DNA of 64,000 nt from an uncultured Bryobacteraceae bacterium (GTDB lineage: Bacteria; Acidobacteriota; Terriglobia; Bryobacterales; Bryobacteraceae): assembly GCA_938027685.1 (NCBI GenBank), contig CALJAM010000023.1, forward strand, positions 33,370 to 97,369. Direction: 5' to 3'. A model generated the notes under the pieces. The model was not told where the DNA came from. It saw only the letters and a list, made by a program, of their open reading frames with translations, and did not search any database. Below are positions 45,336-53,861 of the stretch, piece after piece. Both the position numbers and the translations under genes were made by a program. The stretch's first letter is position 1, and each line of letters starts with the position of its first letter.

Positions 45336-46745
45336 ATGACCCCTAAAGAAGTCATCGAGTACGCAAGAAAGAACGAAGCGCGCCAGGTGGACCTCCGCTT
45401 TGCCGATATCCCCGGAATCTGGCACCACGTTTCCTACCCCATCCAGGAGCTTACGGAGGAGTCTTTCGAGGAGGGATTCGGCTTCGACGGCTCGAGCATC
45501 CGGGCCTGGGCGGCGATCAGCGAAAGCGACATGCTGCTGGTGCCCGACCCCACGACTGCATTCATGGACCCCTTCGGAGAGACGCCCACCCTGGTGATGA
45601 TCTGCGACGTGATCGATCCCATCACGCGACAGCATTACGAGCGGGACCCGCGCTGGATCGCGCGCAAGGCGGAATTGTATCTGCTGAACTCAGGAGTCGC
45701 CGACACCTGTTACTTCGGCGCCGAGGCGGAATTTTTCATCTTCGACAACATCAGCTTCGAGCAGAACCAGCACTCCGGCTTCTATTACATCGATGCCGAA
45801 GAAGGTCGCTGGAACAGCGGGCGGCGCACCGAGAACCTGGGTTACCGGCCGCGCTACAAGGAAGGTTACTTCCCCGTTCCTCCCACCGACCACTACCAGG
45901 ATCTTCGCAGCGAGATGGTGCAAGCCATGCAGCGCGCCGGACTGGTGGTGGAGTGTCATCACCATGAGGTGGCTACCGGGGGCCAAGCGGAAATCGACCT
46001 GCGTTACGACACGCTGCTGCGCACCGCCGACAACATGATGAAGTACAAGTACATCGTGCGCAACGTGGCTTACCAATACGGCAAAACCGTCACCTTCATG
46101 CCCAAGCCTATCTTCGGCGACAACGGCAGCGGAATGCACACGCACCAGAGTCTGTGGAAGAACGGGCAGCCGCTGTTCGCCGGAGACGGTTATGCCGGCC
46201 TGAGTCAGCTCGCCCTCTGGTATATTGGCGGGTTGCTGGCTCACGCGCGCGCCCTTTCCGCCATCATCGCCCCAACCACCAACAGCTACAAGCGGCTCGT
46301 GCCCGGCTACGAGGCTCCGGTCAATCTGGCTTACTCCCGGCGCAATCGTTCGGCGGCCATCCGCATCCCCATGTACTCGCCCAGCCCTAAAGCCAAGCGG
46401 GTCGAGTTCCGGCCGCCGGATCCCTCCTGCAATCCCTACCTGGCCTTCGCCGCCATGATGATGGCGGGCTTGGACGGCATCCTCAACAAGATCGATCCCG
46501 GCCAGCCGCTCGATAAGGACATCTACGACCTGTCGCCGGAGGAGTTGCGCGGCGTGCCCTCGATGCCCGCCTCGCTCGACGAGGCGCTCGATTGCCTCGA
46601 GCAGGACCACGCCTTTCTTCTCAAGGGGGAGGTCTTCACGGAAGAGCTCATCGAGGCCTACATACAGTACAAGCGCAAGAACGAGGCGGAGGCGGTTCGC
46701 CTCCGTCCGCATCCTTACGAATTCGAGCTCTACTACGACATCTGA
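45336..46745 (+). CDS. glnA: Glutamine synthetase type I
   Basis: A 469-residue GSI enzyme that makes glutamine from glutamate, ammonia and ATP as a dodecamer. Motifs in order: [21 protein letters not shown] (metal Glu), [55 protein letters not shown] (split), NRSAAIRIP and [18 protein letters not shown]. The segment [11 protein letters not shown] has Tyr at the adenylylation site, which makes it a GSI-beta enzyme controlled by GlnE, and glnE is the next gene. GGAGGAAGT directly precedes ATG 45336. A palindromic promoter core is shared with xseA. Confidence 0.97.
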   Translation: MTPKEVIEYARKNEARQVDLRFADIPGIWHHVSYPIQELTEESFEEGFGFDGSSIRAWAAISESDMLLVPDPTTAFMDPFGETPTLVMICDVIDPITRQHYERDPRWIARKAELYLLNSGVADTCYFGAEAEFFIFDNISFEQNQHSGFYYIDAEEGRWNSGRRTENLGYRPRYKEGYFPVPPTDHYQDLRSEMVQAMQRAGLVVECHHHEVATGGQAEIDLRYDTLLRTADNMMKYKYIVRNVAYQYGKTVTFMPKPIFGDNGSGMHTHQSLWKNGQPLFAGDGYAGLSQLALWYIGGLLAHARALSAIIAPTTNSYKRLVPGYEAPVNLAYSRRNRSAAIRIPMYSPSPKAKRVEFRPPDPSCNPYLAFAAMMMAGLDGILNKIDPGQPLDKDIYDLSPEELRGVPSMPASLDEALDCLEQDHAFLLKGEVFTEELIEAYIQYKRKNEAEAVRLRPHPYEFELYYDI

Positions 46746-46784
46746 CGCGTAGCGGGGCCCGCCGGGGATCTCGGGTCTTCCGGT

Positions 46785-46790
46785 TATAAT
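46785..46790 (+). promoter_or_regulatory. Candidate -10 element of glnE
   Basis: TATAAT, an exact consensus match, lies 22 nt before the glnE ATG in the 67-bp gap after glnA. No clear -35 is seen. It suggests glnE can be transcribed separately from glnA. Confidence 0.4.
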
Positions 46791-46812
46791 CGCCCTGGAG
46801 TCGGGGCGAGCC

Positions 46813-49704
46813 ATGCCGGCGTGGGCGCAGCAGATCGAATTCGGCGACAGAACGCGGGGTGAAGAGCTGTTGACCCGCATAGCCGCCTCCACTCCTGCCG
46901 AGCTACAGCCCACGCTATTTTCCGTGCTGGCTTCCGCCCCCGACCCCGACCTCGCTGCCGGCGGCTTGGAAAGACTCGCCCGCGAGCGGCCCGATGCCTT
47001 CGCACGGCTCGCACGGCTGCCGGGGGCACTGTCGGTCCTGGTAGCGGTCTTCTCCGTCAGCCAGTTCCTATCCGATGCCGTCGTCAAACATCCTGAATGG
47101 GTCGAGGAACTGATCGGCTCCGGAGACCTGGATCGCCTGCTGGCCTTCGACGATTACCGCACACGGCTGGAGCGCGAGCTCGAACCGGGGGTGCCTGCGC
47201 CCGAAGTTCTCGCACGCTTTCGCCGTCGGCAGCTCTTGCGCATCGTGGCTCGAGACGCGGTGGGATTGGCCACGCTCGCGGAAACCACACTGGAGCTCTC
47301 GAGTCTGGCCGACGCGATTCTCGAGCTGGCATGCTCGCGCATCCTGCAGGAGCTTTCCCGTCGGCACGGGGCGCCTCACCCGGCGCCGGAACAGCCGGGC
47401 CCTGATCCTGCCGTCTTCGCGATCATCGCGCTTGGCAAGCTCGGCGGGCTCGAGTTGAATTACAGCTCGGACATCGATCTGATGTTCATCTATTCAGCCA
47501 ACGGGCAGACCGAAGGTCCCGAGAGCATCACCAACAAGGAGTTTTTCCACAAACTCGCCTGCCGCCTCACCAACCTTCTTTCCACCCCGACGCCCGAAGG
47601 CCAGTGTTACCGCGTGGATCTCAGGCTGCGACCCGACGGAAGGTTAGGCGAGATCGCCCTCTCGCTGGAGGCAGCCCTGAATTACTACCGTCAGCGCGCG
47701 CGGGACTGGGAACTGCAAATGCTGATTAAAGCCAGGCCCGCGGCGGGAGACCGCCAACTCGCGGCGCAGTTTCTGGAAGCCGTCGAACCGCTCATTTACT
47801 CGAGCACGCTGGATTTCTCGGTCGTGGAAGCCGCCCTCGCGACACGCGAACGGATCGGCGAGAAGCTGGCGCAGCGGCGCGCGCCGGGCGGCATCGACAT
47901 CAAACTGGCCCGCGGGGGCATCCGGGACATCGAGTTCCTGGTGCAGTGCCTCCAGCGGCTTCACGGCGGGCGCGAACCTTGGGTGCGTCACGGCGGCACC
48001 CTGCTCGCGCTTTTTCGCCTGCGCGACAAGAATCTGCTTTCGCCGAGCGAATACTCGCGTCTGGTCTCGGCGTACCAGTTCCTGCGGCACCTCGAACACC
48101 GCCTGCAGATCGTCGAGGACCGGCAGACGCACACGCTGCCTACCTCCCAACAGGAGCTGGCCGCACTGGCGCGCCGCATGCCGCTCAGCCAGATCGGTCG
48201 GCGTCCCACGGCCGAGTTGCTGCTGAGCGAACTCGAACGTCACCTCCGCGAGGTTCGGGAAATTTATGAGCGGGTCATTCACGCGCAGCAGCCCGTTTAT
48301 TACCAGAACCAGCTCGATGCAGGACTGCCGTCCGAAACGACCCCGACCGCTCCGGACGCCGTCAACCTCATCCGCTCGCTCGACGAGCGCGCGCCCCAGC
48401 TGGCCTTGTCCCTGAGCCGCGGCTGTCTGCGACGCGGCACTACCTACTTCGCCCACCTTCTCGAGCGGCTGGTCGGCGAGCCCGAAAGGCTGCGCCGGTT
48501 CGACGAGGATCCCGTCCTGGCCGGCTACCTCTTCGATCTGCTCGATCACAGCCCTTTCTTCAGCGAGGAGCTGATTCGCAGTCCCGAACTGCTCGATGAA
48601 CTCGAAGCGCTGCGCCGGCAGCCCGCCGCCGACCCGCAGCGGATCGCGGCGATACGCGAGGCCGGCGACCCGGTGGAGTTGCGCCGCCTCTTCCGCCGCG
48701 AGATGTTCCGCATCCAGGCAGAGAGCGTCTGCCTGCGAACGCCGATCTTCTCCACGCTCGAACAGACCTCGGACCTCGCCGACGCCGTCCTGTCGGCAGC
48801 ATACCGCATGGCTGTGCGCCAGGTTGTCGCCGCGCACCCGCCGGCCTCGGCCGCCTACGAGCCCTCCGATCAGATGATGGTCATCGCGCTCGGCCGCCTG
48901 GGCATGCGCGAGTTTGATCTGGCCTCCGACGCCGACCTGGTCTTCGTGCTGCCGGAGTCCGATGCTCACGAATTGGTTTTCTGGACGCACGTGGCCGAGC
49001 GCATGATCGCGCTGATCAGCGCCTACACAGGGCAGGGGGTGATCTTCGCTGTGGACACCCGCCTGCGCCCTGACGGGCGCGAAGGCCCTCTGGTGCAGAC
49101 GGACGCCGCTTATAAGAGTTACTTTGCCGAGCGCGCCGAAGCCTGGGAAGGGATCACTTACATGAAAGCCCGCGCCGTGGCGGGAGACGTGGAGCGCGGC
49201 ACCGAGTTCCTCAGAGAGCTACAACGCGTAGACTGGCGGCGGTACGGGCAGAGCGGACGGTCCCGCACCCGCCTCGCGCAAATGCGCCGGCGGATCGAGA
49301 AAGAACAGGGGGCCACCAACCCTCTCAAGGCCGGCCGCGGCGGCTACTACGATATCGACTTCGCGCTGATGTTCCTGCGTCTGAAGGGCGCAGGCATCTT
49401 TTACCGCGTCCTGAATACGCCGGCCCGCATCGACGTCCTGGAAGAGATGGGACACCTCGACCGTCAGGATGCCGACTTTTTGCGCGACGCGGCCACCTTC
49501 TATCGCGCCCTGGACCACGGGCTTCGCCTCATCACGGGCCAGGCTGCCGGGAGCCTGCCTCGGAGCGGCCCGCAAGCCGAGATGCTGGCGGAACTGGTCA
49601 GCCGCTGGACGCCCGACCACCTCCACGACGAACCCCTGGAAGTCGAGCTGGCCCACATTCAGGAGCGCACCCGCGAATTCTTCGATCGCCTCTTCGGCGC
49701 CTGA
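46813..49704 (+). CDS. glnE: Glutamine synthetase adenylyltransferase / deadenylylase
   Basis: A 963-residue bifunctional regulator that adenylylates and deadenylylates glutamine synthetase according to PII state. It has two nucleotidyltransferase domains. The N-terminal one holds IALGKLGGLELNYSSDIDLMFIY (about residues 205-227, split) with the DxD pair, and VDLRLRPDGRLGEIALSLEA. The C-terminal one holds IALGRLGMREFDLASDADLVFVL and DTRLRPDGREGPLVQT. Helical linkers and a PII-response-like domain lie between. The second domain has GRLGMRE where LGGRE is common, but retains the DAD metal pair. ATG 46813 has no good Shine-Dalgarno. Adjacent glnA carries the target Tyr. Confidence 0.95.
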   Translation: MPAWAQQIEFGDRTRGEELLTRIAASTPAELQPTLFSVLASAPDPDLAAGGLERLARERPDAFARLARLPGALSVLVAVFSVSQFLSDAVVKHPEWVEELIGSGDLDRLLAFDDYRTRLERELEPGVPAPEVLARFRRRQLLRIVARDAVGLATLAETTLELSSLADAILELACSRILQELSRRHGAPHPAPEQPGPDPAVFAIIALGKLGGLELNYSSDIDLMFIYSANGQTEGPESITNKEFFHKLACRLTNLLSTPTPEGQCYRVDLRLRPDGRLGEIALSLEAALNYYRQRARDWELQMLIKARPAAGDRQLAAQFLEAVEPLIYSSTLDFSVVEAALATRERIGEKLAQRRAPGGIDIKLARGGIRDIEFLVQCLQRLHGGREPWVRHGGTLLALFRLRDKNLLSPSEYSRLVSAYQFLRHLEHRLQIVEDRQTHTLPTSQQELAALARRMPLSQIGRRPTAELLLSELERHLREVREIYERVIHAQQPVYYQNQLDAGLPSETTPTAPDAVNLIRSLDERAPQLALSLSRGCLRRGTTYFAHLLERLVGEPERLRRFDEDPVLAGYLFDLLDHSPFFSEELIRSPELLDELEALRRQPAADPQRIAAIREAGDPVELRRLFRREMFRIQAESVCLRTPIFSTLEQTSDLADAVLSAAYRMAVRQVVAAHPPASAAYEPSDQMMVIALGRLGMREFDLASDADLVFVLPESDAHELVFWTHVAERMIALISAYTGQGVIFAVDTRLRPDGREGPLVQTDAAYKSYFAERAEAWEGITYMKARAVAGDVERGTEFLRELQRVDWRRYGQSGRSRTRLAQMRRRIEKEQGATNPLKAGRGGYYDIDFALMFLRLKGAGIFYRVLNTPARIDVLEEMGHLDRQDADFLRDAATFYRALDHGLRLITGQAAGSLPRSGPQAEMLAELVSRWTPDHLHDEPLEVELAHIQERTREFFDRLFGA

Positions 49705-49744
49705 ACCCGGCCCCGCCCAAGTAGTCCGGTAGACTGAAGACGAA

Positions 49745-50269
49745 GTGGACGAGCGAATCCTCATCGCCAGCGCCCGCGAGCGACGCATGGCGCCCATGCG
49801 TCGCTGGGTCTTGCTGACGGTCGCGCTGCTGGCCATCCTTTTCCAGGTCTACGTGCCGCGCTTCGTCCGGTTCTTGGCCTACCTCGAGTTGCCGCTGCTG
49901 GTGACGTTGTATTTCGCCCTGCTGCGGCGCAGCCCCATCCGCGGCGCACTGGCCGGCGCGGCGATCGGATTGGCGCAGGATTCCCTCTCGCACCAGCCGC
50001 TGGGCGTCTTCGGCATAGTCAAGACGCTGAGCGGCTACTTTGCCGCCTCGATTTCGCTGCGTTTCGACGTGGAGCACGCGCTGCTGAGGTGGGTGCTGGC
50101 TTATTTCTTCTTCGCTTTCCACCAGTTTTTCTACTGGGTGTTGGTGAGGGCCCTGCTGGCGCAGCCCTTGCGATTCGAATTGCAGCTTACGCTCGCTTTC
50201 GGCCTACTGAATGGGCTGGCGGCCGTAGCCCTGTTTCACCTGCTGGACCGCCTGAAAGAGCCCGTCTAA
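49745..50269 (+). CDS. mreD: Rod shape-determining protein MreD-like
   Basis: A 174-residue inner-membrane protein with about five hydrophobic segments after a short cytoplasmic N-terminus; PLLVTLYFALLRRSPIRGALAGAAIGLAQDSLS (split) carries the MreD signature GALAGAxIGLxQD, and FGIVKTLSGYFAASIS follows. MreD works with MreB and MreC in elongation of the cell wall. None of mreB, mreC, mrdA or mrdB is adjacent, which is unusual. A GTG start at 49745 has TAGACT 9 nt upstream; ATG 49787 is an alternative. A strong inverted repeat follows its stop. Confidence 0.78.
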   Translation: MDERILIASARERRMAPMRRWVLLTVALLAILFQVYVPRFVRFLAYLELPLLVTLYFALLRRSPIRGALAGAAIGLAQDSLSHQPLGVFGIVKTLSGYFAASISLRFDVEHALLRWVLAYFFFAFHQFFYWVLVRALLAQPLRFELQLTLAFGLLNGLAAVALFHLLDRLKEPV

Positions 50270-50272
50270 CGC

Positions 50273-50293
50273 AGCAGCCGGCCTCCGGCTGCT
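50273..50293. terminator. Bidirectional hairpin between mreD and the glycosidase-like gene
   Basis: AGCAGCCGG and CCGGCTGCT form a perfect 9-bp stem around a CCT loop, 4 nt after the mreD stop and 19 nt past the stop of the convergent gene. No T-tract. Stem strength and position support a terminator for both strands. Confidence 0.55.
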
Positions 50294-50311
50294 CCCGCCA
50301 TGGCCGCACAA

Positions 50312-52315
50312 TCACTCTTCTATGGCCACGATCGAATGAATCTCCAAGCGCGGGATCTCCACGCTCCACCAGCCGCCGCTCCAATCGCCCGCCAGCGGGA
50401 TGCTGCCGGGCTCGAGCCGCGCTGAACGCGGCGCCCTCGCCAGCTTCAGGGAGAGACGCAGCGGCCCCACCGGAGGAATGAAATCCACCGCCGCGTAGTC
50501 CGCAGCCACCTGCATCGCCGTCGCGTTGAGCAGATGCACCAGCAGGCGACCGTCCTTCCGACGCAAGACGACCTCGATCGTGGGAGGTCCGTCCACCGTC
50601 ACCATGGGCGTGAACAGGTGCCGGACCAGCCTGCGAACGACTTCGCGAGCGGCGGGAGCGTGGGTCAACGCGAACACCGAACCCAACGGCCCGTAAAAGC
50701 CCACGATCTGGCCGGAGCCTAAGCGCACCCAGGTGGCGGCGCAGCGGGCGTCCTTGCGTCCGTCGTAAGTAGGATATCGCGTCTCGATCGCTTCGGCGCC
50801 TTCCGGTTCCACCTCCTGCCAAAGGCCGTAAAAGTTGGCGAAAACCTCGTCGCCCGGAACCCAGGCAGGCTGCTCGGAAGGCTTGCCTTTCAGGCGAACG
50901 CCGAGTTCCGTTCCAAAGAGCGCCGCATTCTCGGCGCCCGCGACGAGCAGCCTGCCGCCACGCGCGACGTAGTCTCGCAAGCGATCCCTCACGGCTTCCC
51001 CCACGTCCGGCCAGTCGGGAACCACCAGCAAAGGGTATTGCGCGGCGACTTCCTCGAGCTTCCATTCCGGAATCACGTCAGCCGGCAGCTGGTTCTCGAT
51101 CAGCGCATCCAGCAGGCCGCGCGCCGGATTCGCCGCCTTGCCCCAGCCGCCGAAGAGCCGATCCGCCTTGTTGTAGAGGCTGCGCGTGGAAAACAGCACG
51201 CCGATTTGCGGTACGGTTTCCGAGCGATGACATAACGGCTGCCGCTCGCGGCAGAAGCGGGCCACGCGAGCCATGACCTCCACATGGCGATCGTCGATCC
51301 AACCTGCGCGAGTCGGCTGGTAGTAGATCTGGAAGGCGCCGCCCTGCGCCAGCACGACGGCTGCTTCCTGGCAAAGCTGAACTGCGGGCTTGTGAACGAC
51401 CGCCACCGGCTGCCCCTGTCGGTACTGGAAGCCCCACGCCATCAGATCCCACGGCTTGCCCGTCTGCGAAATATAGCGCGCCTCCAGCCGCGCCGCCGAA
51501 ATGCACGCATTACCCAGGTAGTCTCCCGAAATGAAATCCACAGGGATTTCCGGCCGTTCGGGCACGAAGGTCGAGTAGAGCCAGTTGCTGGCGATCTGGA
51601 AGCCCGGACGAAAGGCGTGGATGGCATCCACGTAGTGGCGTACGTAGCGTCGGAACTGCGCGCGATTGAATTCGAGGAACTCGAGCCACCCGCGCTCGCC
51701 GGGCTTGCGCGGCAGCTTCCTGATGCCGGTGGCCTGACGGAATGCCTTCGCGACGGCCTTCCCGTAGTCGGGATGGGTCGCCCAACACTCGCCGTCCACC
51801 CAGGCCCCGTCGAGGTCGTACTTTTCGATCGCCTCCTTGAGCTGCGGAATCATGCGCGCGTCCACGTAGGGACCGAAGGTGGAGGTCTGACGGTCGTCCG
51901 GTCGACCGTCGGGCCGGCGGCGCGCCCATTCCGGATGTTCGCGAACCGCCAGCGAGTCCCAGACGCCCGAGAAATGAATGTAGAGGGGAACGCCGTGGCG
52001 TGCAGTGACCCGACGCCACAGCGCCAACGAGTCCTGCACGATCGGGGCGGACCGGCTTACCTGGGAAGGGTAACCGAGGAAACCGGCGTGCCCCTTGCAG
52101 TCGTATTGCACGAAATCCGGACGCACCCGCAACAGGAAGCGCTCGATCATCTCCTCGGTGATCTCGCGTCCCAGATCACGGTCCCCCTCGCTCGGATGGA
52201 GATCAAAGTGAAGACCGAAGTAACAGTCCTTCCGCGGCCGACGCGCCGGCGCGGCTGCGAGCCGCCAGGGCCGCACGGCCACGACGGCGAGCAGTTGGCG
52301 ACGTGTTAGTGCCAT
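50312..52315 (-). CDS. Exported glycoside-hydrolase-like TIM-barrel protein (alpha-L-fucosidase / beta-galactosidase-like)
   Basis: A 667-residue protein beginning MALTRRQLLAVVAV, a twin-arginine-like signal. Residues about 30-380 look like a TIM barrel of the GH29/GH42-related hypothetical glycosidase groups: FGLHFDLHPSEGD, VQYDCKGHAGFLGYPSQ, IHFSGVWDSLA, and DGAWVDGECWATHPDYG with acidic residues that could be catalytic. Residues about 395-560 resemble the class I glutamine-amidotransferase-like trimerisation domain of beta-galactosidases (IGVLFSTRSLYNK, LLVVPDWPDVGEAVRDRL, YVARGGRLLVAGAE). A C-terminal beta domain follows. TACAAT ends 7 nt before ATG 52315. Substrate unknown; a plant glycan is plausible. 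Confidence 0.72.
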   Translation of the reverse strand: MALTRRQLLAVVAVRPWRLAAAPARRPRKDCYFGLHFDLHPSEGDRDLGREITEEMIERFLLRVRPDFVQYDCKGHAGFLGYPSQVSRSAPIVQDSLALWRRVTARHGVPLYIHFSGVWDSLAVREHPEWARRRPDGRPDDRQTSTFGPYVDARMIPQLKEAIEKYDLDGAWVDGECWATHPDYGKAVAKAFRQATGIRKLPRKPGERGWLEFLEFNRAQFRRYVRHYVDAIHAFRPGFQIASNWLYSTFVPERPEIPVDFISGDYLGNACISAARLEARYISQTGKPWDLMAWGFQYRQGQPVAVVHKPAVQLCQEAAVVLAQGGAFQIYYQPTRAGWIDDRHVEVMARVARFCRERQPLCHRSETVPQIGVLFSTRSLYNKADRLFGGWGKAANPARGLLDALIENQLPADVIPEWKLEEVAAQYPLLVVPDWPDVGEAVRDRLRDYVARGGRLLVAGAENAALFGTELGVRLKGKPSEQPAWVPGDEVFANFYGLWQEVEPEGAEAIETRYPTYDGRKDARCAATWVRLGSGQIVGFYGPLGSVFALTHAPAAREVVRRLVRHLFTPMVTVDGPPTIEVVLRRKDGRLLVHLLNATAMQVAADYAAVDFIPPVGPLRLSLKLARAPRSARLEPGSIPLAGDWSGGWWSVEIPRLEIHSIVAIEE

Positions 52316-52322
52316 CGGGCGG

Positions 52323-52328
52323 ATTGTA
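52323..52328 (-). promoter_or_regulatory. Candidate -10 element of the glycosidase-like gene (leaderless)
   Basis: TACAAT on the minus strand ends 7 nt before ATG 52315, and no Shine-Dalgarno is present. Confidence 0.35.
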
Positions 52329-52357
52329 TAACAGCGTCAGGCGGCCGCGAGGCTTCT

Positions 52358-53314
52358 TCACTCGGCGACTATGGCTTCGATGGTGGCGGGAGCGTTGCCT
52401 TCGAACCGGTTGTTCACGAAGATGAAGGCGCTGCGGCCGTCCCTGCGCGCGGTCTCGATCAGCCGCCGCAGCGCCTCGCGGCCGCGCGGGTTGGGATCTC
52501 GGATTCGATCATAGGGCGTAAACAGCCGGACCGCTTCCTCGTAGCTGCGGCCGCGGCGCAGCAGAGCACGGCAAACCGTAAAGTCCGCCGTGAACGCGCC
52601 GGGCATGCGAAGCTGCGTCTGCAGTTCGGGCATCCGCGTCCAGGCGTTGAAGACATGAGCAACGCGGCGGGCGCGCAGGCAGTCGAAGTAGTCTTCGCCG
52701 AGAAACTCGGGATTGCGGATTTCGACCGAGTACCGGAAATGCGGCGGCAGGGCCGCAAGGAAGCGGTCGAGCTCGTCGAAGAAATCGCGCGGCCGCGAGT
52801 ACGCCTGGCGGGAGAAAGCCCCGAATTCGAAAATGAGCACGGCGACGCGATCGCGATAGGGTTCCAGGCGTTTCAGAAAGGCTTGTTCGAGCAGCTCGAC
52901 GTTTAGAAAGCTGGAATTCAGCTGACCGGCCTGCGCACCGTACCGTTCATGTGAAGGCCAGATCTTGACCGTGATCTGCTCGGGGACTTTCAGGCCGAAG
53001 CGCAGGCTTTCGGGCGCTGAGGCAAACAACCGTCGCCAGTAACTTTCCGAAGGGAACTGGTAAAAGGAGAAATCGCCGCCCACTACGGGGAAAGTCTCGG
53101 CGTATTCGGCCAGGCACTCCGCTTCGAAGCGCCGCTGGGAGAAGACCCCGCGCACCAGGTATCGCTGGCGGGTATAAACCTGGCCTAGCCAGCCCTCGTA
53201 CTTCCAGGAGCTGGTTCCGACGAACACGCCTTCGGCGGCCAGACGCCGGAGCCGTTCCGCCAGACGCCCGCGGTCAAAAGGGGGGCGATCGTCGAGCAGC
53301 GGGGTCGAGGACAT
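52358..53314 (-). CDS. DUF72 domain protein (YecE-like)
   Basis: A 318-residue TIM-barrel-like DUF72 protein. VFVGTSSWKYEGWLGQVYT at about residue 30, FYQFPSESYWRRLFASAPESLRFGLKVPEQIT (split), VAVLIFEFGAFS, FRYSVEIRNPEFL, the DFTVCRALLRRGRSYEEA region and AFIFVNNRFEGNAPATI are typical of the family. Its biochemical role is unknown, though a nuclease-like or sugar-isomerase-like fold has been proposed. ATG 53314 is preceded by AGGA and a more distant GGAGG. It is divergent from a DinB-family gene with a shared symmetric -10 region. Confidence 0.88.
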   Translation of the reverse strand: MSSTPLLDDRPPFDRGRLAERLRRLAAEGVFVGTSSWKYEGWLGQVYTRQRYLVRGVFSQRRFEAECLAEYAETFPVVGGDFSFYQFPSESYWRRLFASAPESLRFGLKVPEQITVKIWPSHERYGAQAGQLNSSFLNVELLEQAFLKRLEPYRDRVAVLIFEFGAFSRQAYSRPRDFFDELDRFLAALPPHFRYSVEIRNPEFLGEDYFDCLRARRVAHVFNAWTRMPELQTQLRMPGAFTADFTVCRALLRRGRSYEEAVRLFTPYDRIRDPNPRGREALRRLIETARRDGRSAFIFVNNRFEGNAPATIEAIVAE

Positions 53315-53347
53315 TTTTCCTGCGCCTCCCGTGCGGTGCGCTCGCCC

Positions 53348-53354
53348 TATTATA
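53348..53354. promoter_or_regulatory. Symmetric divergent -10 element (DUF72 and DinB)
   Basis: TATTATA reads as TATTAT on the plus strand (53348-53353), 9 nt before GTG 53363 of dinB. It reads as TATAAT on the minus strand (53354-53349), 34 nt before the DUF72 ATG. One 7-bp element could serve both genes. Confidence 0.45.
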
Positions 53355-53362
53355 AGGAGAGG

Positions 53363-53851
53363 GTGGACCGCGCACTGACCGAACTGCTGGAGCGCTTCCG
53401 ACGCGGTCCCGAGCTGATCGCCGCCGTGACCACGGGGGCGGCCGGCGCCGAACTGGATTTTACCCCTGAGCCTGGCCGCTGGAGCATTCGACAGATCGTG
53501 GCCCACCTGGCCGATTCGGAGATCGTGGCGGCGGATCGCCTGCGCCGCATCATCGCGGAAGACAACCCGCTGCTGGTCGCCTTCGACCAGGATGCATGGG
53601 CGCGAAGCTTGGGTTACGAGCGACGGCGCATCGCCGACTCGCTCGAACTTTTCCGGCGGCTGCGCGCGGAAAACCACCACCTACTCGTCGGGTTGCCCGA
53701 AGCGGCCTTCCTGCGCTGGGGAACTCACAGCGAGCGTGGCCGTATAACATTGAGGGAACTGGTGGCGTCCGCGGTCGAGCACGTCGAAAAGCACGCCCGC
53801 CGGATCCAAACCCTGCGCGACGCCTGGAAGGAGCAACGCCGGGGTTCTTAG
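53363..53851 (+). CDS. DinB / YfiT-like four-helix metalloprotein
   Basis: A 162-residue DinB-superfamily protein, a four-helix bundle with a three-His metal site. First His in GRWSIRQIVAHLADSEIVA (about residue 48), then HSERGRITLRELVASAVEHVEKHARRI (split) carrying the two later His residues. Members include bacillithiol and mycothiol transferases and stress proteins of unknown activity. GTG 53363 is chosen: TATTAT lies 9 nt upstream and AAGGAGAG is close by. The GTG at 53336 would put nine residues over the promoter. It is followed after 10 nt by an ABC exporter ATPase gene on the same strand. Confidence 0.8.
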   Translation: MDRALTELLERFRRGPELIAAVTTGAAGAELDFTPEPGRWSIRQIVAHLADSEIVAADRLRRIIAEDNPLLVAFDQDAWARSLGYERRRIADSLELFRRLRAENHHLLVGLPEAAFLRWGTHSERGRITLRELVASAVEHVEKHARRIQTLRDAWKEQRRGS

Positions 53852-53861
53852 CGAGAATTTC

